Positions 54,302 through 63,380 of a DNA stretch of 64,000 nucleotides are shown here, in pieces; positions within the stretch are counted from its first letter, which is position 1, and each line of letters opens with the position of its first letter. The DNA is from Liquorilactobacillus sicerae (GTDB taxonomy: Bacteria > Bacillota > Bacilli > Lactobacillales > Lactobacillaceae), in assembly GCF_029916425.1 (NCBI RefSeq), contig NZ_JAHAVQ010000007.1:62001-126000 (forward strand), in the 5' to 3' direction. Under the pieces are notes generated by a model. It had not been told where the DNA came from, ran no database searches, and saw only the letters and a program-made list of their open reading frames with translations. The translations under genes and the position numbers were made by a program.

Positions 54302-54664
54302 TCATTTAATAAACTTTGTACTATCAATATTTGTTACCGTGCCTAATTCGTTCATATCCATTGCAGTAATAATCGTACGATTTTGAACATTGGCAATAAT
54401 CCCCATATTTTTATAAACTAATAATGACTCCTTACTGCCTTTATCTTTCAATTCATCCATTGCTGTAGATAATTGATTCATGTCCTCTTGTTTCAGATTT
54501 AAATTCCTTGAATCAAGACGTTGTTGTGCATGTTTAGAAATATTTATTTTTGATTGCTCAGTCTGCAGCAACTTAGCAAAAGTATCACTTTTTTTTGCAG
54601 CAGCTGAATAACTTTTATTTGAAACATCATTTTGTAACGAATTAGATACTTTAAATGACGTCAA
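54302..54664 (-). CDS. Flagellar operon protein of the TIGR02530 type
   Basis: 120 residues. The first half is Ser/Lys-rich; the second half has ISKHAQQRLDSRNLNLKQED, ESLLVYKNMGIIANVQNRTI and ITAMDMNE, the conserved core of the small family found between flgD and flgE in Firmicutes. Its role is not well defined; proposals link it to hook assembly. It overlaps flgD by 4 bases. Confidence 0.82.
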   Translation of the reverse strand: MTSFKVSNSLQNDVSNKSYSAAAKKSDTFAKLLQTEQSKINISKHAQQRLDSRNLNLKQEDMNQLSTAMDELKDKGSKESLLVYKNMGIIANVQNRTIITAMDMNELGTVTNIDSTKFIK

Positions 54665-55101
54665 CTATTCTCACTAACTGAGCTTAACGAACTCAATTCA
54701 TACTCGTTTCCATTAACTACAATTGTTCCCATTCCATTTTCAAATTTGACCTGATCAACTGTTCCGGAAACAGTTGACCCATTATCCGTTAAAGTAACAT
54801 TCTTACCTAACATTCCTAAAGCTTCCTGTTGTTGTTGAAGCTCAACAGAGGCCGTTAAAGTCTGATTCATTTCTGTTAAAGTATTTAGACTTTCGTATTG
54901 AGCTAATTCAGACATATAATCAGAGCCGGAGCTACTACTAGAAGAGCTACTGTCATCAATTGATGGGTTACTCATGGTTGCTGAAAGAATTTTCAGGAAG
55001 TCATCCATTGAAACTGTTGTATTAGAATCAGATGAATCTGTATTATTGTAAATAGTTGAGCTCGATAATGATGCGATTGCAGAAGTAAGAGTGTCGTTCA
55101 A
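54661..55101 (-). CDS. flgD: Hook assembly scaffold protein FlgD
   Basis: 146 residues, the short Gram-positive form. The N-terminal block MDDFLKILSATMSNPSIDD is followed by SDYMSELAQYESLNTLTEMN and a C-terminal part with LGKNVTLTDNGSTVSGTVDQ. The Ig-like domain of longer FlgD proteins is absent. FlgD caps the growing hook. A run of Ser residues precedes the SDYMSE motif. Confidence 0.87.
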   Translation of the reverse strand: MNDTLTSAIASLSSSTIYNNTDSSDSNTTVSMDDFLKILSATMSNPSIDDSSSSSSSSGSDYMSELAQYESLNTLTEMNQTLTASVELQQQQEALGMLGKNVTLTDNGSTVSGTVDQVKFENGMGTIVVNGNEYELSSLSSVSENS

Positions 55102-55121
55102 TTTTATTCCTCCTTAATTTT

Positions 55122-56819
55122 TTAAACCAAAATACTAATCGTTCCTTTTGAATAAACTGTTTGCTGTTCAGCATTTTGTTGCTTTAATGTCTCATCAAAT
55201 TTTGAATTTGATAATTGTAATTTAGAAGAATTCTGTTTTGAAGCATATTGGCGTGCAGACTCATTTGAATCAGACGAAAAATTCATTTGAACTAAATTAT
55301 TTGTAAAATCTGTTGATTGTAATTTAGCTGATGAATCTGAATTCAAAAATGATTGATTTTGAATAATTTGACCAAATTTTTCAGTTACTTTATCAAAAAG
55401 CTGTTTGACCTGTGAATCCTGAACCTTTACTTCCAATGAAACTTGACTTTGTGTGACCTTCATCGTAACTTGAACACTACCTAAGTTTTCAGGTATAAGT
55501 TTTACGGTAATAGTTTTGATACCCGTACTTGTACTGGAACTTAAATCGCTTGAGCTTACCTCATTTAATAAATCATTTACTAATTGATTTTGGCTAGTAT
55601 CACTAGAGGTATCTAATACAACTTGTTTTGCTGAAGTAGCAAAATTAGTTGCATCAGAATCAGTTTGAACGACAACATCTGTTGTGACTTGGACATTAGT
55701 ATTTATAGTCCGGTTACTATCATTTTGTTCAGCATTAAGATCCTTATTATTTTCTTTTGAGGAAAAAACACCTGAACTGCTATTGGTTTCAGCTGAACTG
55801 ATCTGCAAAGCTTCAACTTTTGAGTCATCATCTGAAGAATTATCATCTTGTTCAGTTGCCGATATAACAGAATTTTCCTGTGTTACTAATTTAGTTTGAT
55901 CAATCGTCACTGCTGTAGTTGACGACTTGTTTGCCACTTCTGCATCAGTAGTTGCTGATTCTTGACTGCTAGTTGCACCAATGTCACTTACAACTGTTGT
56001 TGGGTTAGAATCTGCTGTCATTGCCTGCTGTTGCTGAGTTATCGCTGACTGAGTTGTTGCTGACTGAGCTGTTGCTAACTGAGTTATCATCGACGTTGCT
56101 GTAATTGATGATTCTTGACTGCTGGGAGATTCTTGACTGCTGGGCGCATCAACAGCTGTAGCTACAGTACTAGCATCTGCAACTATCATCGCTTGCTGCT
56201 GGGATTCTTTTACTTGACTTATCACCGACGTTGCCGTGGTCGATGCTGTTTGATTGGCAGTTTCACCATCGCTTACAACCGTTGCTGGGTTAGAATCTGC
56301 TGTCGTTGCCTGCTGTTGCTGAGTTATCGCTGACTGAGTTATTGCTGACTGAGTTGCCACCGCAATTCCTGTAGTTGATGACTGCAAATCATTTGGCGCT
56401 CCTTCATTGTCATCTTTTTGTGAAGTTACTGTTGATCTTGTTTCTAGAGTATCATTCAGTGTTGTTGTCCCTATTCCTGAAAATGAAAATTCATTACTAC
56501 CGGATTCAACCGACTCCGCTGAAGAACTATTTGTCTGATTACTCATCTTTAGGATCGTTTCTGTATCACTCAATGAGTTATCAGCATTTAAATTAGATTC
56601 AGTTGAAGAACTATTTGTCGAACTTTCCTTTTTACTTTTTTGCGAACTGCTTTTTTTACTAGTTTTGTCGTCCTCATCTTTCGTGGAAGACGACTTTTGA
56701 CTCACTGAATACACATTCAAGGCTTGATCAAACAAACTTTTATCCGAATAAGTACCCTTTTTGATTGAATCATTATTATCACTAATTGCGGTTACCATTT
56801 TGTCTACGTAATTTCCCAT
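55122..56819 (-). CDS. fliK: Flagellar hook-length control protein FliK
   Basis: About 565 residues. The C-terminal domain (about 420-520) has TITVKLIPENLGSVQVTMKV, the export-switch domain of FliK. The first 400 residues are a Ser/Thr/Gln/Asp-rich disordered ruler with internal repeats such as TQSAITQQQQAMTADSNPTT. FliK measures the hook and then acts on FlhB. ATG 56819 is preferred: AAAGGAGG lies 8 bases before it and overlaps an upstream GTG. Repeat number could alter ruler length. Confidence 0.88.
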   Translation of the reverse strand: MGNYVDKMVTAISDNNDSIKKGTYSDKSLFDQALNVYSVSQKSSSTKDEDDKTSKKSSSQKSKKESSTNSSSTESNLNADNSLSDTETILKMSNQTNSSSAESVESGSNEFSFSGIGTTTLNDTLETRSTVTSQKDDNEGAPNDLQSSTTGIAVATQSAITQSAITQQQQATTADSNPATVVSDGETANQTASTTATSVISQVKESQQQAMIVADASTVATAVDAPSSQESPSSQESSITATSMITQLATAQSATTQSAITQQQQAMTADSNPTTVVSDIGATSSQESATTDAEVANKSSTTAVTIDQTKLVTQENSVISATEQDDNSSDDDSKVEALQISSAETNSSSGVFSSKENNKDLNAEQNDSNRTINTNVQVTTDVVVQTDSDATNFATSAKQVVLDTSSDTSQNQLVNDLLNEVSSSDLSSSTSTGIKTITVKLIPENLGSVQVTMKVTQSQVSLEVKVQDSQVKQLFDKVTEKFGQIIQNQSFLNSDSSAKLQSTDFTNNLVQMNFSSDSNESARQYASKQNSSKLQLSNSKFDETLKQQNAEQQTVYSKGTISILV

Positions 56820-56852
56820 CCATATCACCTCCTTTCAAAATAAAAGAATTTA

Positions 56853-57278
56853 TTAAAATAAAGAAAACTTTTTCCGATTAGCTATTTCATCAATAATTTT
56901 TTGTTCTTGATGTTTTTCATCAATTAAATATTGCTCGTGTTGCTTTTCTTGTAATTTTTCCAATACTTTACGATCTTTTTGAGCCTCAACCATTCTGCTC
57001 ATAATTTGGTCAACTACTTTTTGTTTTTTTAAAATCGTTACTTGGGTTTCTTTTATTTTGTGTTGCAAGCCTAAAATATAACGATATTGCAATTGCATTT
57101 TCCCAACATTAAAGTCTGAAACATTAAAAGCTACCCTTTTTTCTGCTTCCAAGGCATGTAACTGTTGCTCACTAACTCTTAAACTTTTTTGAGCCATTAG
57201 TAATTCTTCCTTGACGCTTTCTTCTTTTTGTTCACGAAACTCAAGTAATTTATTTAAAGAAAACTTAAATTCTTTCAT
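56853..57278 (-). CDS. fliJ: Flagellar export chaperone FliJ
   Basis: 141 residues, nearly all coiled coil: FKFSLNKLLEFREQKEESVK at the start and a long charged helix thereafter (ALEAEKRVAFNVSDFNVGKM, YILGLQHKIKETQVTILKKQ). FliJ forms the central stalk of the FliI ATPase and contacts FlhA. ATG 57278 has AGGAG 6 bases upstream; a TTG six bases earlier is less likely. Confidence 0.87.
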   Translation of the reverse strand: MKEFKFSLNKLLEFREQKEESVKEELLMAQKSLRVSEQQLHALEAEKRVAFNVSDFNVGKMQLQYRYILGLQHKIKETQVTILKKQKVVDQIMSRMVEAQKDRKVLEKLQEKQHEQYLIDEKHQEQKIIDEIANRKKFSLF

Positions 57279-57304
57279 TGGCAACTCCTATCGCAATATC
57301 CTTA

Positions 57305-58633
57305 TTAACGACTATCCCCAAATAAACCCAGTAATTTTTTAAGTGTTTCTTGATATGGTGAGAATTCTTCAACCTGCTGGCAAAGAAATATGTCAATTGG
57401 ATGATGTAGGGAAACTGCATAATCAATTACTGCGTTTGTTCCTGATTTGTAAGCCCCAACATCTAATAAATCCTTAGCATCGGCATAAACAGTCATATTT
57501 TCTCTCAATTCTCCAGCAGCTTTATACTGCTGCTTTGTTACTAAATCTTTCATTAACCTACTCAAACTGTTTTGAACGTCAATTGCAGGATAATGATTTT
57601 GACTAGCAATCTTTCTTGAAAGAATTATATGTCCATCTAGAATCCCACGAACTGCATCAGCTATAGGTTCATTCATATCATCGCCTTCAACTAGGACCGT
57701 GTAGAAGGCGGTAATCGAACCATTTTCTGATGTTCCGCTCCGTTCCAACAGCTTAGGCAAATTTGCAAAAACTGAAGGAGGATACCCCTTGGTTGTCGGA
57801 GGCTCCCCAATTGATAACCCGATTTCACGCTGAGCCATCGCAAATCTAGTTACTGAATCCATCATCAACACAACTTTTTTACCTTGATCACGAAAATATT
57901 CAGCAATAGCAGTGGCAACATAAGCGCCCTTTAAGCGAACCAAGGGCGGCTTATCGGAAGTTGCACAAACAACCACCGACTTCTTATAACCCTCTACGCC
58001 CAAGTCTTTTCTAATAAAGTCTTGAACTTCACGGCCTCGTTCACCAATCAAGCCAATTACAATCACATCCGCTGCACAATACTTTGCAACCATCCCTAAT
58101 AAAGTACTTTTTCCAACTCCACTACCCGCAAAAATTCCTAACCTTTGACCTTCACCAACCGTTAGCAAGCCATCAAGGGCTCTAATTCCTGTCGGCAAGA
58201 TTTCTTGAATTGGTTTTCTTTTAAAAGGGTCCGGGGAAACTCGCTGGACAGGATAGCTCACTAAATCGTCGTGATCAATTGCTGGTCCATCAATTATTTT
58301 CCCCAAGCCATCAAGGGTATGACCCAAAAGTTTCTCGCTAACTTCAACCGTTAACGGCTTCCCTGATGGGTAAACTAAACATCCTGGCTTAATACCTGAT
58401 AATTCTCCTAATGGCATCAACAAAACTGTTTCTTTTACGAAACCAACTACTTCTGTTAATGCAAATTTTCCTTCATCATTAATCTTTATTTTACAAATCT
58501 CACCAATAAAAACATCTAATCCCTCTACCTTGATCAAAAGTCCAACAACTTCGCTGACCTTGCCATAGGTAAAAAAGAACTGATACTTTTGCGCCTTTTT
58601 TAAATAACTATCCATTGGAAGTGAGAATCCCAT
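57305..58633 (-). CDS. fliI: Flagellar export ATPase FliI
   Basis: 442 residues. The F1-beta-like ATPase core has Walker A LGIFAGSGVGKSTLLG at about 165-180, VVLMMDSVTRFAMAQREIGL, SIGEPPTTKGYPPSVFANL and the arginine-finger region near the C-terminus. FliI feeds substrates and chaperones to the gate with FliH and FliJ. Length is normal. Confidence 0.97.
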   Translation of the reverse strand: MGFSLPMDSYLKKAQKYQFFFTYGKVSEVVGLLIKVEGLDVFIGEICKIKINDEGKFALTEVVGFVKETVLLMPLGELSGIKPGCLVYPSGKPLTVEVSEKLLGHTLDGLGKIIDGPAIDHDDLVSYPVQRVSPDPFKRKPIQEILPTGIRALDGLLTVGEGQRLGIFAGSGVGKSTLLGMVAKYCAADVIVIGLIGERGREVQDFIRKDLGVEGYKKSVVVCATSDKPPLVRLKGAYVATAIAEYFRDQGKKVVLMMDSVTRFAMAQREIGLSIGEPPTTKGYPPSVFANLPKLLERSGTSENGSITAFYTVLVEGDDMNEPIADAVRGILDGHIILSRKIASQNHYPAIDVQNSLSRLMKDLVTKQQYKAAGELRENMTVYADAKDLLDVGAYKSGTNAVIDYAVSLHHPIDIFLCQQVEEFSPYQETLKKLLGLFGDSR

Positions 58634-58637
58634 TCCA

Positions 58638-59390
58638 TCACCTCATTTGGTTTTTCTTTAAAAATCTGGTAAGTTCTTTTGCCAAATCAAATGAAAGTAT
58701 TGCTGTATCAGTTTCGACTGTAACTTGATAAGCAGAATATTCAAAATCATCTAAAATTAAATACCGCATATTTGGCAATTTTTCTTTTTCTATTTTCATT
58801 TGTTTTTCAATTTGTTGATGGTAACGCGGATGAGCTTTAATAATCAACATTTGATCAGGTTGACGGATTCTTAAAAGTATTGGCTGCAAAATATTTTTAA
58901 TTGTGTCTGGATTAATGTCTAACTCCTTTTTAATTAATATCTCAGCCATTTTCATTGCAAAACCAATCAATTCAGTTTGTTTCTCAAGTGAGTACTGTTC
59001 AGCAGTATCCAAAGCTGTTTGTAAATTCTGTTTTGCCTGATTAGTCAGTTTCTCTGTTAATTTTCTTCCTTCATAACTACCACTTTGATAACCCTCTTGA
59101 TAACCAGTTTTTTTACCTTCAGCAAAACCATCATCGTACCCCTTTTGTTTTAATTTCTCAGCAACTTTTTTAGCTTGAGCAATTACTTTATCTTGAATTT
59201 CAAGAAATTCATCGACTTTTTCTTTGGGTAGCTGATTGGTTTGCGGATTTAAATTGCCATCTTTCAACCAAATTAGGTCAGCATTATTATGTTTGCTCTT
59301 AATAGGTAATCGTCGAGTAACTATCGTTTTTGAGTCAACCGTTTCTGTAACATTCGAATTCTTTAAGACATTATTATTCAACGACTTCAT
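58638..59390 (-). CDS. fliH: Flagellar export protein FliH
   Basis: About 250 residues: a charged coiled coil with a Gly-rich repeat block (GYDDGFAEGKKTGYQEGYQS) typical of FliH, and a C-terminal domain resembling the V/F-ATPase stator subunit. FliH binds and regulates FliI and links it to the C-ring. ATG 59390 follows GAGGTGG at 5 bases, giving a 17-base overlap with fliG; an earlier in-frame start would overlap more. Confidence 0.88.
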   Translation of the reverse strand: MKSLNNNVLKNSNVTETVDSKTIVTRRLPIKSKHNNADLIWLKDGNLNPQTNQLPKEKVDEFLEIQDKVIAQAKKVAEKLKQKGYDDGFAEGKKTGYQEGYQSGSYEGRKLTEKLTNQAKQNLQTALDTAEQYSLEKQTELIGFAMKMAEILIKKELDINPDTIKNILQPILLRIRQPDQMLIIKAHPRYHQQIEKQMKIEKEKLPNMRYLILDDFEYSAYQVTVETDTAILSFDLAKELTRFLKKNQMR

Positions 59391-60378
59391 CTTGTCCACC
59401 TCTTTGAATAATGATTTCCCCAGCATCATCTAAACGACGAATCGTTTCAACAACTTTTTGTTGAGCTTCTTCAACATTCGACAATCTTGTTGGCCCCAAG
59501 AATTCAATTTCTTCCTTAAGATTATCAACTGCCCGAGTTGACATATTAGAAAAGATAAACTCTTTAATACTATCTTCAGTACCTTTAAGTGCCAAAACCA
59601 AAACATCATTTGGAACATCACGCAAAACTTTTTGAACATCTCGTGCTTGAAGCGTAATAATATCTTCAAACGTAAACAAGCTAGCTTTAACTTTAGCAGC
59701 CAATTTAGGTTGCCGTTTTTCTAAATCCTCCAAAATATGTTTTTCATTACTTCGACTAACAGAATTCAAAATGTCAACTAATGTTTTGACTCCACCAATA
59801 TTCTCGCTATTATTCTCGACATAAGTAGAAAATTTACTTTCAATAACTTTTTCAACTTGCTTTACAACTGTTGGAGAAGTACTTGAAATTGTTCCAATGC
59901 GCTCAACAATATCGGCCTGCTTTTGCGGTGAGAAATGCGATAATACCTCCGCAGCTTTCCCAGGTTGTAAATAGCAAAATATTAACGCCACTGTTTGTGG
60001 ATGCTCATCCCTTAACAAATTAACCAACTGATGTACATCAGCCCGACGAACAATGTCAAACGGTCGTTCTTTTAATTGTACTTGCTTTAAAAAGTCCAAA
60101 ACTTCTTTTGCTTTTTGCGGTCCTAAAGCTTGACGCAATAACTCCTTAGCGTATTCAATCCCGCCTTCTAAAACATATTTACGTGCTTTAGCTGTATTTA
60201 CTAACTCATCCAGTATTTTAGCTCTTTGTTCAGCATCAACAGATTCAATATTAGCAATTTCATAACTGACTTTCTGGATTACACTATCCGGTAAAAGCTT
60301 CATAACTTTCGAAGAAGCTTCTGAACCTAAAGATATCAAAAGAATTGCCGCTTTCTTTATACCTTCCATTGAATCCAT
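59374..60378 (-). CDS. fliG: Flagellar motor switch protein FliG
   Basis: 334 residues with the three FliG domains: an N-terminal FliF-binding part (IKKAAILLISLGSEASSKVM), a middle part with EHPQTVALIFCYL (EHPQ motif), and a C-terminal torque helix with VLRDVPNDVLVLALKGTEDS and FIFSNMSTRAVDNLKEEIEF. FliG transmits torque from MotA to the rotor. Confidence 0.97.
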   Translation of the reverse strand: MDSMEGIKKAAILLISLGSEASSKVMKLLPDSVIQKVSYEIANIESVDAEQRAKILDELVNTAKARKYVLEGGIEYAKELLRQALGPQKAKEVLDFLKQVQLKERPFDIVRRADVHQLVNLLRDEHPQTVALIFCYLQPGKAAEVLSHFSPQKQADIVERIGTISSTSPTVVKQVEKVIESKFSTYVENNSENIGGVKTLVDILNSVSRSNEKHILEDLEKRQPKLAAKVKASLFTFEDIITLQARDVQKVLRDVPNDVLVLALKGTEDSIKEFIFSNMSTRAVDNLKEEIEFLGPTRLSNVEEAQQKVVETIRRLDDAGEIIIQRGGQDEVVE

Positions 60379-60382
60379 AGAA

Positions 60383-61954
60383 TTACCCCTTATCTTCTTT
60401 CAGCCAAGCTTTTATTAGATCAGCAACCTCATCTGGATGTTCCTTAGCATATTCACGCGCTTTTCGATCCAAAATTTGGGCTTTCGATTCTTTTGGTTCC
60501 TTTGGCTTTTCAACTTTAACTTTTGGAGCTTCGCTTACTTCAGCAGCAACATTGGGCTTAGGTGCATGCTGTCTTTCATAATCTTCAAGAATTTCTTTAT
60601 CTAAACGATTATGACGGAAACGAACAACTAAGAAGACGATTGTCGCAATCAATAACAAAAGAGCAACAGCTAAACCGATATAGGCCCAAATATTCCAACT
60701 CTTAGAAACCTTATTTTTTTTCTTTTTAACCTTAGCTTTTTGTTTTCTGGCAAAGTTTACTGATTGAACCTGAATTGTGTCACCCCGCCCTTGGTTATAG
60801 CCGATTGCAGAAGAAATTAATTTTTTAATTTTCTTGCGATTAGCTGCAGACAAGCTTTTATCAATTACAACCGAAGCTGTCATTTGTTGAATCGCACCAG
60901 GTGCTGTTATCGTATTGGTTGTGCTTGTATTTAGTTCGTTGTTTACCACTTGACTTGAAGAAGAAGATGCATCATCGTCACTACTCCCAGAGGCATTTGT
61001 CGCACTATTATTTGCTTCTCCTGTTTCAGTACTTGAACTTGCAGCACCATTAGTCGCTGTAGCTGTTTTCTCACTTCTAACTTGTGGATTACTGTAGTTG
61101 ACTGTCTTATTTTTTACAGAATCAAAATTTAGGCTTAAGTTAACTGAAGCTTTAACCCTTTTTTCACCATAAATAGGTTTAAGGATATGCAATATTTTAT
61201 TTTGCAATGACTTTTCGTATTTTTTTGTAATGCTTAAATACTTACTATTGGAACTTACTAAGTTACTAGTTCCTTTTTTGCCGTTAAATAAAACATTCCC
61301 ATTGCTATCAACAATTTTAATGTTCCGTTCACTTAAATTTTCAACTGCACCCGCTGTCAAAGCAACAATTCCTTGGACCGCTTCATTTGATATTCCATAG
61401 CCTTTTAATGTTAGGACAATTGAAGCTTTAGCAGCTTTAGTGCTATTTCCATTATCACTATCATCAAAAACGCTATTCTTGGTGGTTACTAACATAACCT
61501 TTGATGATTTCACCTGATTAAGAGCATTAATCGCGTTTTCAAGTTCACCAGTCAAGGCTCGTTGATATGTAATACGCCGATCGGCATCTGTTGTCATGAC
61601 ATTTGTACTATCAAATAACTCAAATCCTTGTGAACTATCAGGCAACTTGTCATCTTCAGCTAACTCAATTCGAACCTGATCAACTTTAGTTTTATCAACT
61701 AAAATTGTCTGACCATTATCTGCTAACTTATAGGCAACATCTTCTTGCTCAAGTTCATCAGTAATCGTTCCAGCGTCACCTTCACTTAAGTCTGTAAAAA
61801 GTACACCATACTGGACTCTTGTTTCTAGATAATAAACAGTTCCAGAAACAAATAGGACACTTAACAACGCAAGTATCCAAATGATCTTTTTTATTCGGCT
61901 TTGTGCCTGCCATTTATCTTTGATTGTTTGAAAGAAAGTCCCTAATTTTCCCAC
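60383..61954 (-). CDS. fliF: Flagellar MS-ring protein FliF
   Basis: 523 residues: membrane helices near residues 24-44 and 425-448, ring-building motifs between (VQYGVLFTDLSEGDAGTITD, LPDSSQGFELFDSTNVMTTD), and a cytoplasmic C-terminal tail that binds FliG. A Ser/Thr/Asn-rich insert lies near 300-345. FliF is the first ring of the basal body. It is spaced 4 bases from fliG and 30 from fliE. Confidence 0.95.
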   Translation of the reverse strand: MGKLGTFFQTIKDKWQAQSRIKKIIWILALLSVLFVSGTVYYLETRVQYGVLFTDLSEGDAGTITDELEQEDVAYKLADNGQTILVDKTKVDQVRIELAEDDKLPDSSQGFELFDSTNVMTTDADRRITYQRALTGELENAINALNQVKSSKVMLVTTKNSVFDDSDNGNSTKAAKASIVLTLKGYGISNEAVQGIVALTAGAVENLSERNIKIVDSNGNVLFNGKKGTSNLVSSNSKYLSITKKYEKSLQNKILHILKPIYGEKRVKASVNLSLNFDSVKNKTVNYSNPQVRSEKTATATNGAASSSTETGEANNSATNASGSSDDDASSSSSQVVNNELNTSTTNTITAPGAIQQMTASVVIDKSLSAANRKKIKKLISSAIGYNQGRGDTIQVQSVNFARKQKAKVKKKKNKVSKSWNIWAYIGLAVALLLLIATIVFLVVRFRHNRLDKEILEDYERQHAPKPNVAAEVSEAPKVKVEKPKEPKESKAQILDRKAREYAKEHPDEVADLIKAWLKEDKG

Positions 61955-61984
61955 TCTGCTGTCTACTCCTTTTAAGCTTCAAAT

Positions 61985-62308
61985 CTAAAACTGCATATTT
62001 TTAATATCGCTATAGGCATCAAGCAGTTTATTTCTCACCTGAACAGCAGTCTCTAATGACAATTGAGCTTCGGTCATTTTGACCATAACATTTCCTAAAT
62101 CATTTTCTTTACCACTAATCATATTGTCAGTAGCTTTATCCATTGAAACCATTTTATCGCTTACTCCCGAAATGGCTTTATTTAAGTAGCTACTGAAAGT
62201 AGTTGAATTCTCATTACTTTGTGTAGTTTGGTCAAACCCTGTTACTTTAGCTAAGGACTTTTGATAATTTTGCAAACTACTTGTATTCACAGCACTTGTT
62301 GATATCAT
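61985..62308 (-). CDS. fliE: Flagellar hook-basal body protein FliE
   Basis: 107 residues. The C-terminal VMVKMTEAQLSLETAVQVRN and KLLDAYSDIKNMQF are the FliE signature. FliE joins the MS ring to the rod. It lies directly after flgC, in the flgB-flgC-fliE order seen in most Gram-positive operons. Confidence 0.94.
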   Translation of the reverse strand: MISTSAVNTSSLQNYQKSLAKVTGFDQTTQSNENSTTFSSYLNKAISGVSDKMVSMDKATDNMISGKENDLGNVMVKMTEAQLSLETAVQVRNKLLDAYSDIKNMQF

Positions 62309-62312
62309 TTTT

Positions 62313-62750
62313 TTACCCCTTTGAAATATCGAGCGCAGATTTCAGAATATCTTTATTATCCTCAGCTACTGATTCATCTGCTTCGTAAGTCCGCATCGTC
62401 TGTATCATATCTACCATCTGATCAGACAAGTCAACATTTGAAGTTTCAACATACCCATTGCTGTCAGCATTTGAATCTGTTGGATCATAAACTCGTTTTA
62501 CAGAATCATCTTCTTGGATTCCATCAACTTTGACACCGTAACTCATTTGCCCATTCTCATCAGTAGCTGAACTTGAGTCTGAAACATTTTTTACGTTTTC
62601 AGAAAATAGAACTGATTTTGATTTATAAGCCCCACCTTCTGCTGTCTGACTTGTATTAACGTTGGCAATGTTAGTAGAAATAGTATCCATTTTTAATCTT
62701 TCAAGAGCTAAACCACTCGTATTAATTTCAAGCCCATCAAAAATACTCAT
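62313..62750 (-). CDS. flgC: Flagellar rod protein FlgC
   Basis: 145 residues: MSIFDGLEINTSGLALERLK, MDTISTNIANVNTSQTAEGG at the start and DPTDSNADSNGYVETSNVDL, SDQMVDMIQTMRTYEAD towards the end, all typical of FlgC. ATG 62750 is chosen: GAGGAGG lies 9 bases before it. A longer frame adds MRRLFF and would place the site inside the coding region. Confidence 0.94.
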   Translation of the reverse strand: MSIFDGLEINTSGLALERLKMDTISTNIANVNTSQTAEGGAYKSKSVLFSENVKNVSDSSSATDENGQMSYGVKVDGIQEDDSVKRVYDPTDSNADSNGYVETSNVDLSDQMVDMIQTMRTYEADESVAEDNKDILKSALDISKG

Positions 62751-62776
62751 AAAAAATAACCTCCTCATTCAACCTT

Positions 62777-63145
62777 TTAGTGTTCTACTACATATCCCAT
62801 CATTTGTAACCTACCATTTAGTTGAGAAACAAGTGATTTATAATACAAACCGTTTGTAGCAGCACCTGATAATTGAACATCGAGATCAACATTATTCCCA
62901 TTTTCAGTTACACTTGAAGAATTATCGGTAGTTATATACGAATAAGAACTTGAATCAGATTTTATATGTTTTTTATTCGTAGTTTCCAAACTCAGGTTTT
63001 GTTCACTCTTTGACAATTCATTTTCAAAAACAACTTTTTTTGCCTTATAGTTTGCTGTGTTAACATTGGCGATATTGCTTGAAATAACTTTGGCACGGGT
63101 TGCGGAAACACTGAGCGCTTGCTTCATTAAATCATAAGTATCCAT
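62777..63145 (-). CDS. flgB: Flagellar rod protein FlgB
   Basis: 122 residues: YDLMKQALSVSATRAKVISS, NIANVNTANYKAKKVVFENE at the start and a C-terminal rod helix reading GLYYKSLVSQLNGRLQMMGY. It is the first gene of the main flagellar operon, with GGGGTGGAG just before the ATG and the operon promoter about 50 bases upstream. Confidence 0.94.
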   Translation of the reverse strand: MDTYDLMKQALSVSATRAKVISSNIANVNTANYKAKKVVFENELSKSEQNLSLETTNKKHIKSDSSSYSYITTDNSSSVTENGNNVDLDVQLSGAATNGLYYKSLVSQLNGRLQMMGYVVEH

Positions 63146-63194
63146 TTACTCCACCCCACTTAGATAGATATCAAAAGCTTAAGACTTACTAAAT

Positions 63195-63203
63195 ATTATA
63201 CCA
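63195..63203 (-). promoter_or_regulatory. Extended -10 promoter of the main flagellar operon
   Basis: On the minus strand TGGTATAAT, an extended -10 of the sigma-A class, about 50 bases before flgB. No good -35 is present 17 bases upstream, which suits an activated or extended -10 promoter. The regulator is not encoded in this window. Confidence 0.65.
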
Positions 63204-63380
63204 TCAACTTTTTAAGTAACAGTTAAATAGTTTAGGAAAATTATTAAACTCTTTTAACAGAAAGAATTCTATGTTACGCCTCATAGAGCTACTCTTTTAT
63301 TTAACAAAGATATGCCTTTATATTAAGTATCAAATTAGAAGCAAAAAATATCTTAGATTTATTGAAAATTTATTTTTAGC
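63204..63380. other. Non-coding gap upstream of the flagellar operon
   Basis: AT-rich gap between the WxL-interacting protein gene and the flgB promoter. A short inverted repeat around 63268-63287 (CTATG with CATAG) is the only structure seen; it is too short to call a terminator. No gene is supported. Confidence 0.35.

Noticed and set aside
55980-56360. CRISPR-like repeats
   Set aside because: The repeats are in frame inside fliK and encode the ruler region; spacing and spacers do not fit an array, and no cas genes are present.
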